A DNA stretch of 7,804 nucleotides, taken from the NCBI GenBank assembly GCA_016180375.1, contig JACPBJ010000037.1, forward strand, positions 1 to 7,804, in the 5' to 3' direction. Below the pieces are notes generated by a model. It saw nothing but the letters and a program-made list of their open reading frames with translations. It did not search any database and was not told where the DNA came from. The DNA is from Nitrososphaerota archaeon. Its GTDB lineage: Archaea > Thermoproteota > Nitrososphaeria > Nitrososphaerales > UBA57. Below, piece after piece: positions 4,936 to 7,804 of the stretch (positions within the stretch are counted from its first letter, which is position 1; each line of letters opens with the position of its first letter). The position numbers were made by a program, and so were the translations under genes.

Positions 4936-6162
4936 GTGCATAGAATAGGCTCCAAAGTACCAGGACCAAAAGCAAAACAATTAGTCGCAAAGGCTGCAAA
5001 GACGATAGTCAATTCTACATTTGTCTATCCATTTGCAATAAAGGATGGAAATGGCTGCTATCTGGAAGATGTTGATGGAAATGTATTCCTTGATTTTACG
5101 GCGAATATTGCGTCCTGCCCTCTCGGCTATGGCCATCCAGATATTTTGAATGTTCTCAAGAAGTACTCAAAGATCGGCGCCCACAAAATAGCAGGGCAGG
5201 ATTTTTACTGCGAAGAGCATCTTGAGCTCTCTGAAGCTGTGCTTGCCACAAGCTCCAAGAATCTTGGCAGAGCCTTCCTCTCTAACAGTGGTGCTGAAGC
5301 CGTAGAAAATGCGATAAAATTAGCATACAGGAAGAACGGGCCATTAAGAGGAATTTCATGCAAAGGAGCATTCCACGGAAGAACGCTTGGAGCGCTTACG
5401 TACACTTTCAGCAAGCCCGTACAGAAGAAAAATTATCCAGAGTTCCCTTCAGTAAGAATAAAGTTCTGTACAAAAGACGACGATCCTGAAGTGGATGCCA
5501 TACATTCTGTTCTGGCTGAGGATAAGAAGGTAGCTTTCATAATAATGGAGTTGATTCAGGGTGAAGGGGGGCTAAATGTTGCAGGCAGGAGATTCATTGC
5601 GAATATCACAAAAGCAGCAAGGCAGTACAATGTCCCTCTTATAATCGACGAAGTTCAGTCTGGAGTAGGCAGAACAGGAAGCTGGTGGGCTTACCAGCAT
5701 TTCGGAGTTACTCCGAACATAGTATCTGCTGCTAAAGCGTTGCAAGTCGGAGCCACTCTCTGTGAGGATAATTTCAACCCTGAAAGCGGGGCAGTTTCAA
5801 GCACATGGGGAGGAGGCGACAGAATAGACATGGCAGTCGGAAAAACCATCTTGGGCGTCATAAAAAGAGACGATCTATTAACGAATGCGAAGAAAATGGG
5901 GGGGTATCTGACGAAGAGGCTCCTCGAGATAAAAAACTCTGACGACAGAATCACCGATGTAAGGGGAGTCGGACTGATGATCGGAGTTGAATTCAAGACG
6001 AGGCGGCAGAGAGACGCTATCGTCAATAAAAGTTTCAAGAAGGGATTGCTGTTGCTGGGATGCGGAGAGAAGACGCTAAGGGTAATACCTCCATTGATAA
6101 TTGAGGGAAAGCATATCGATGAAGGCATTGAAATATTGCAAAAGGTACTTGGAGAGAGTTAA
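4936..6162 (+). CDS. Class III PLP-dependent aminotransferase (4-aminobutyrate / lysine-6 aminotransferase-like)
   Basis: This 408-residue fold-type I PLP enzyme moves an amino group, probably from an omega-amine such as GABA, ornithine or lysine, to a keto acid. Landmarks are VPGPKAK (8-14), YLEDVDGNVFLDFTANIA, the phosphate-binding SNSGAEAVENA (116-126), GAFHGRT, the PLP-ring Asp238 in IIDEVQSG, and the Schiff-base Lys267 in SAAKALQVGA. The usual Lys-Gly-Leu-Gly-Gly-Gly after the lysine is replaced by K-A-L-Q-V-G, and SSTWGGGDRIDM follows. Both features recall the lysine-6-aminotransferase branch more than classical ArgD or GabT, but substrate assignment is tentative. The start is a GTG at 4936; an in-frame stop at 4918-4920 rules out a longer protein. 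The length is normal for the family. Its stop overlaps the convergent gene at 6159 by four bases. Confidence 0.92.
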   Translation: MHRIGSKVPGPKAKQLVAKAAKTIVNSTFVYPFAIKDGNGCYLEDVDGNVFLDFTANIASCPLGYGHPDILNVLKKYSKIGAHKIAGQDFYCEEHLELSEAVLATSSKNLGRAFLSNSGAEAVENAIKLAYRKNGPLRGISCKGAFHGRTLGALTYTFSKPVQKKNYPEFPSVRIKFCTKDDDPEVDAIHSVLAEDKKVAFIIMELIQGEGGLNVAGRRFIANITKAARQYNVPLIIDEVQSGVGRTGSWWAYQHFGVTPNIVSAAKALQVGATLCEDNFNPESGAVSSTWGGGDRIDMAVGKTILGVIKRDDLLTNAKKMGGYLTKRLLEIKNSDDRITDVRGVGLMIGVEFKTRRQRDAIVNKSFKKGLLLLGCGEKTLRVIPPLIIEGKHIDEGIEILQKVLGES

Positions 6163-6440
6163 GCAGTTACCATAGCCCAGTATGGATTAGAAGATTCTGG
6201 CTTCATCCACTTCTCCCTATGTCCATCAGCAGTTTCAACAACGAACTCGCTTCCAGACTCTCGAACAAGTTTCTTTACAGGATGGCTCATTCTGTATCTG
6301 CAGTATTCAGCATCGGTCATCATTATGCCTCCCTCTCCATCTATGATGGACTGAGCCATCTTGACTCCTTTAGTAGATAGCTTGATAGGCACTATTGCAA
6401 CGGCAACTCCAAGTTCACCCAAAGCACGCAGGAGGCCCAT
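6159..6440 (-). CDS. Small hypothetical protein
   Basis: The 93-residue product is not one I recognise. The N-terminal third (LLRALGELGVAVAIVPIKLS) is mildly hydrophobic but too short and broken for a sure membrane helix. It is followed by GEGGIMMTDAEYCRYRMSHPV and a strand-like EFVVETADGHREKWMKP. The tail is SSNPYWAMVTA. The ATG at 6438-6440 is preceded at about 31 bases by a good TATA-like element on the same strand, consistent with a nearly leaderless transcript, which supports coding. The gene is convergent with the aminotransferase and overlaps its stop region by four bases. The opposite-strand TATA and nitroreductase gene at 6603 onward make this a divergent promoter pair. Confidence 0.65.
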   Translation of the reverse strand: MGLLRALGELGVAVAIVPIKLSTKGVKMAQSIIDGEGGIMMTDAEYCRYRMSHPVKKLVRESGSEFVVETADGHREKWMKPESSNPYWAMVTA

Positions 6441-6466
6441 TTACTATCGCGGAGTGGTAATAGGCA

Positions 6467-6478
6467 GATATTAATTAA
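6467..6478 (-). promoter_or_regulatory. TATA-like element for the small hypothetical gene at 6440
   Basis: Read on the minus strand the element is ttaattaatatc. Its centre is about 31 bases before the ATG at 6440, so transcription would begin roughly 5 bases before the start codon. This fits the short-leader arrangement common in archaea. Confidence 0.5.
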
Positions 6479-6485
6479 GCTAACT

Positions 6486-6503
6486 GTTACCGGTTCTGGT
6501 AAC
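6486..6503. promoter_or_regulatory. Inverted repeat GTTACC-N6-GGTAAC, possible operator
   Basis: The perfect 6-bp arms (6486-6491 and 6498-6503) are separated by ggttct. The dyad lies just upstream of the minus-strand TATA element and about 100 bases before the plus-strand TATA. This is a sensible place for a dimeric regulator acting on one or both divergent genes. No regulator gene is present in the window, so the role is inferred from symmetry and position alone. Confidence 0.35.
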
Positions 6504-6549
6504 TCTGCGGGAGGTTTCTTTGTACACCTTGTTCATACAGTTCCTACCA

Positions 6550-6559
6550 ACAGTACTGT
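6550..6559. promoter_or_regulatory. 10-bp palindrome ACAGTACTGT, possible regulatory site
   Basis: This perfect palindrome lies in the same divergent intergenic region, about 45 bases before the plus-strand TATA box. It may be a second regulator site. Taken alone it could be chance. Confidence 0.25.
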
Positions 6560-6567
6560 GAGTATAT

Positions 6568-6602
6568 GGGCCCCCTATCGTTTTGACTAGGGCCCCCGGG
6601 GG
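6568..6602. promoter_or_regulatory. GC-rich repeat and palindrome directly abutting a TATA box
   Basis: GGGCCCCC occurs twice (6568-6575 and 6590-6597), 22 bases apart. The second copy runs into the palindrome CCCCCGGGGG (6593-6602). CCCTA (6573-6577) and TAGGG (6588-6592) can pair as the inner part of a hairpin around tcgttttgac. The block replaces the A-rich BRE normally found before an archaeal TATA box and stands out sharply from the A/T-rich surroundings. It may be an operator next to the promoter, or the stem of a terminator for a short upstream transcript. Confidence 0.4.
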
Positions 6603-6609
6603 TATAAAA
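6603..6609 (+). promoter_or_regulatory. TATA box of the nitroreductase/dehydratase unit
   Basis: TATAAAA lies 39 bases before the ATG at 6642. Expected initiation about 25 bases from its centre leaves a leader of about 10 bases. There is no Shine-Dalgarno in aataataatcaATG, consistent with short-leader initiation. The CCCCCGGGGG palindrome touches its upstream edge. Confidence 0.6.
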
Positions 6610-6641
6610 CATGTTTAATTGGCATGTCTGAATAATAATCA

Positions 6642-7163
6642 ATGTTGGACACCTACGAATGTATTGTAAGCAAGTTAGATGTAAGGGAATTCAGCCCAGA
6701 GAAAGTTCCAGCAGAAACCAAACTGAAGATCCTAGAAGCAGGCAGGCTTACTGGTAGCGGGCTCAACACCCAGCACTGGAGGTTTGTCCTTGTGCAAGGG
6801 CCCGAAAATCTAAAAAAACTCGCTCAAGATAGCACAAGTGGAAAATGGGTTCAGCACTGCAATTTTGCCATAGTAGTTCTAACTAACTCTAGCTACGACT
6901 TCCACATGATAGATGCGGGAAGAGTTATTCAGGATATGCAATTAGCAGCTTGGAATTTTGGAGTAGCTTCATGCATCTTTACAGGGATGAGAGTCGATAA
7001 TCTTCAAAAAGATTTCAACATTCCTGAATACCTGCATCCAACCGTCGTTGTTGGTTTCGGTTACCCAGCCAAGAAAATCTTAGGTCGCAAGGAGCGTCTT
7101 CCGCTGGATGAGATTGCTTTCCTTGAAAAATATGACAATAAGCTGAACCACCAAAGATTCTGA
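6642..7163 (+). CDS. Nitroreductase-family flavoprotein
   Basis: This 173-residue member of the FMN-dependent nitroreductase fold reduces a substrate with NAD(P)H as an obligate-dimer enzyme in the cytoplasm. Family features are the N-terminal KLDVREFSPEKVP (11-23, Arg15 in the FMN-phosphate position) and TGSGLNTQHWRFV (37-49, with the conserved Asn, Gln, Trp and Arg). The helix DAGRVIQDMQLAAWNFGVAS (91-110) and the closing GFGYP (138-142) before RKERLPLDEI are also typical. The length fits the short branch of the family. The true substrate cannot be read from sequence; family members reduce nitro compounds or quinones, remove iodide, or cleave flavin. The ATG at 6642 is the first in frame after the TATA box. 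The stop at 7161-7163 is followed immediately by the ATG of the dehydratase frame, which suggests coupled expression. Confidence 0.88.
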   Translation: MLDTYECIVSKLDVREFSPEKVPAETKLKILEAGRLTGSGLNTQHWRFVLVQGPENLKKLAQDSTSGKWVQHCNFAIVVLTNSSYDFHMIDAGRVIQDMQLAAWNFGVASCIFTGMRVDNLQKDFNIPEYLHPTVVVGFGYPAKKILGRKERLPLDEIAFLEKYDNKLNHQRF

Positions 7164-7547
7164 ATGGCAGAAAACCTATTGCTTTCCCTTATTACCATAC
7201 AATCAATGGAACTGGCCTTAAAGAAATGCATGCCATGCGAAGGAGGAACTCCTCCTATGTCGAGGGAAGAAGCGGACAAGTATCTTAAAGAACTTCAGAG
7301 CTGGAGCCTTGTAGAGAACAGAATAGAGAAGGAGTTCAAATTCCCTTCATATTTGAACGGACTGGAATTTGCTTATGGCATTGGCAAGATTGCCGAGCAA
7401 GAACAACATCACCCTGACATACTAATCAAATGGAGGAAAGTGAAAATTACCCTCACAACGCATGCGATAAAGGGCTTAAGCGAGAATGACTTCATTATGG
7501 CGGCAAAGGCAGACGCAAAATATGCAAAGTTCTTACAAATAGCGTAG
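7164..7547 (+). CDS. Pterin-4a-carbinolamine dehydratase
   Basis: This small enzyme dehydrates 4a-hydroxytetrahydropterin to the quinonoid dihydropterin. In bacteria and animals it recycles the cofactor of aromatic amino acid hydroxylases; its role in archaea is unclear. The full family signature is present: E-x3-HHP, five residues, W, nine residues, H, eight residues, D (EQEQHHPDILIKW ... THAIKGLSENDF). The leader KKCMPCEGGTPPMSREEA is typical of the family. The frame opens at 7164, directly after the nitroreductase stop, giving 127 residues. A start at 7206 (MELALKKCMPCEGG, 113 residues) matches the usual family length better, since the first 14 residues look atypical. Neither start has a clear Shine-Dalgarno. 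No hydroxylase gene is in the window, and the reductase neighbour may act on the same pterin. Confidence 0.9.
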   Translation: MAENLLLSLITIQSMELALKKCMPCEGGTPPMSREEADKYLKELQSWSLVENRIEKEFKFPSYLNGLEFAYGIGKIAEQEQHHPDILIKWRKVKITLTTHAIKGLSENDFIMAAKADAKYAKFLQIA

Positions 7548-7560
7548 AGCCGATCTTACC

Positions 7561-7570
7561 TTTATTATAT
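7561..7570 (+). promoter_or_regulatory. TATA box of hisS
   Basis: The element tttattatat is centred about 26 bases before the ATG at 7591. Initiation at the expected distance would fall on or next to the start codon, so the hisS message is probably leaderless. The agggaag just before the ATG could instead act as a weak ribosome site if transcription begins earlier. Confidence 0.55.
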
Positions 7571-7590
7571 CTACAGTTCGAGGGAAGAGT

Positions 7591-7804
7591 ATGGAGTTTC
7601 AGCTGCCTCGTGGCATGAGGGATTTAGAGCCCGAGGACTTTGATTACTATGAAGCGATAAGGCAGGCCTTCGTGGAAACCTGCAGGATTTACGATTTCAA
7701 GCTTATGGAGCCTTCCGCAATAGAGATGCTTTCTACGCTGGAGGCTAAGAGCGGAGAATCAATCAAAAATGAAATTTACTACTTCAAGGACAAGAGCGAG
7801 AGAG
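7591..7804 (+). CDS. hisS: Histidyl-tRNA synthetase, N-terminal fragment (runs off the window)
   Basis: The first 71 codons of a class II synthetase that charges tRNA-His are visible; the rest lies beyond the window. The start FQLPRGMRDLEPED has the near-invariant hisS motif R-G-x-R-D. It is followed by a helix (EAIRQAFVETCRIYDF) and KLMEPSAIEMLSTLEAKSGE, matching the conserved P-x-x-E region with the short loop before IYYFKDKSER (motif 2 lies downstream). The ATG at 7591 is supported by the TATA box 26 bases upstream and by its fit to the usual family N-terminus. It follows the dehydratase gene by 43 bases but has its own promoter signal. Confidence 0.9.
   Translation, partial: MEFQLPRGMRDLEPEDFDYYEAIRQAFVETCRIYDFKLMEPSAIEMLSTLEAKSGESIKNEIYYFKDKSER

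Noticed and set aside
5691..6128. Minus-strand open frame of 145 codons
   Set aside because: It is antisense to the well-supported aminotransferase; Ser/Pro-rich composition is typical of a shadow frame.
1..7804. Mobile element, CRISPR array or defence system
   Set aside because: No transposase, integrase, terminal inverted repeats, spaced direct repeats or nuclease/helicase genes were seen. The only long repeat is the in-gene 80-bp duplication, which lacks insertion-sequence features.

Overview
The window looks like a compact archaeal genome, most likely from a thaumarchaeote or a close relative. The evidence is a near-leaderless hisS with an A/T-rich TATA element about 26 bases before its ATG, other TATA-like elements without strong Shine-Dalgarno sequences, gene ends that abut or overlap, moderate GC, and a surface-anchored PQQ dehydrogenase. 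From memory, such dehydrogenases are abundant in heterotrophic marine Thaumarchaeota. The assignment is an inference; no rRNA or other decisive marker is present.

Layout. Bases 1-1922 (+) hold most of a PQQ-dependent alcohol dehydrogenase-like beta-propeller whose 5' end lies outside the window. An exact 80-bp tandem duplication (564-643 = 644-723) breaks its frame. Collapsing one copy gives a continuous reading of 613 residues ending in a Glu-Val-Lys-rich stalk and a C-terminal membrane anchor. Its active site carries the Asp-Tyr-Asp signature of lanthanide-dependent (XoxF-type) enzymes. A 311-bp gap follows, with a terminator-like hairpin, a possible structured RNA and a TATA-like promoter. 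Next come a three-helix membrane protein (2234-2629, +) and, on the opposite strand, a GNAT acetyltransferase (2630-3379) and a C-terminally short cysteinyl-tRNA synthetase (3390-4556). The last two are probably co-transcribed from the cysS side. A 100-residue unknown protein (4576-4878, +) diverges from cysS and is followed by a class III PLP aminotransferase (4936-6162, +). A 93-residue unknown protein (6159-6440, -) overlaps its end. A 201-bp divergent intergenic region with several palindromes precedes a nitroreductase-family flavoprotein (6642-7163, +), which abuts a pterin-4a-carbinolamine dehydratase (7164-7547, +). The start of hisS (7591 onward) closes the window.

How the genes work together. 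Two aminoacyl-tRNA synthetase genes serve translation. The aminotransferase, the nitroreductase and the pterin dehydratase are separate metabolic enzymes; only the last two look like a two-gene unit. The dehydrogenase would act outside the cell, passing electrons from an alcohol or aldehyde to an unidentified acceptor. There is no CRISPR array, insertion sequence, phage gene or recognisable defence system. The most notable content is the putative lanthanide-type archaeal quinoprotein and its precise 80-bp duplication.
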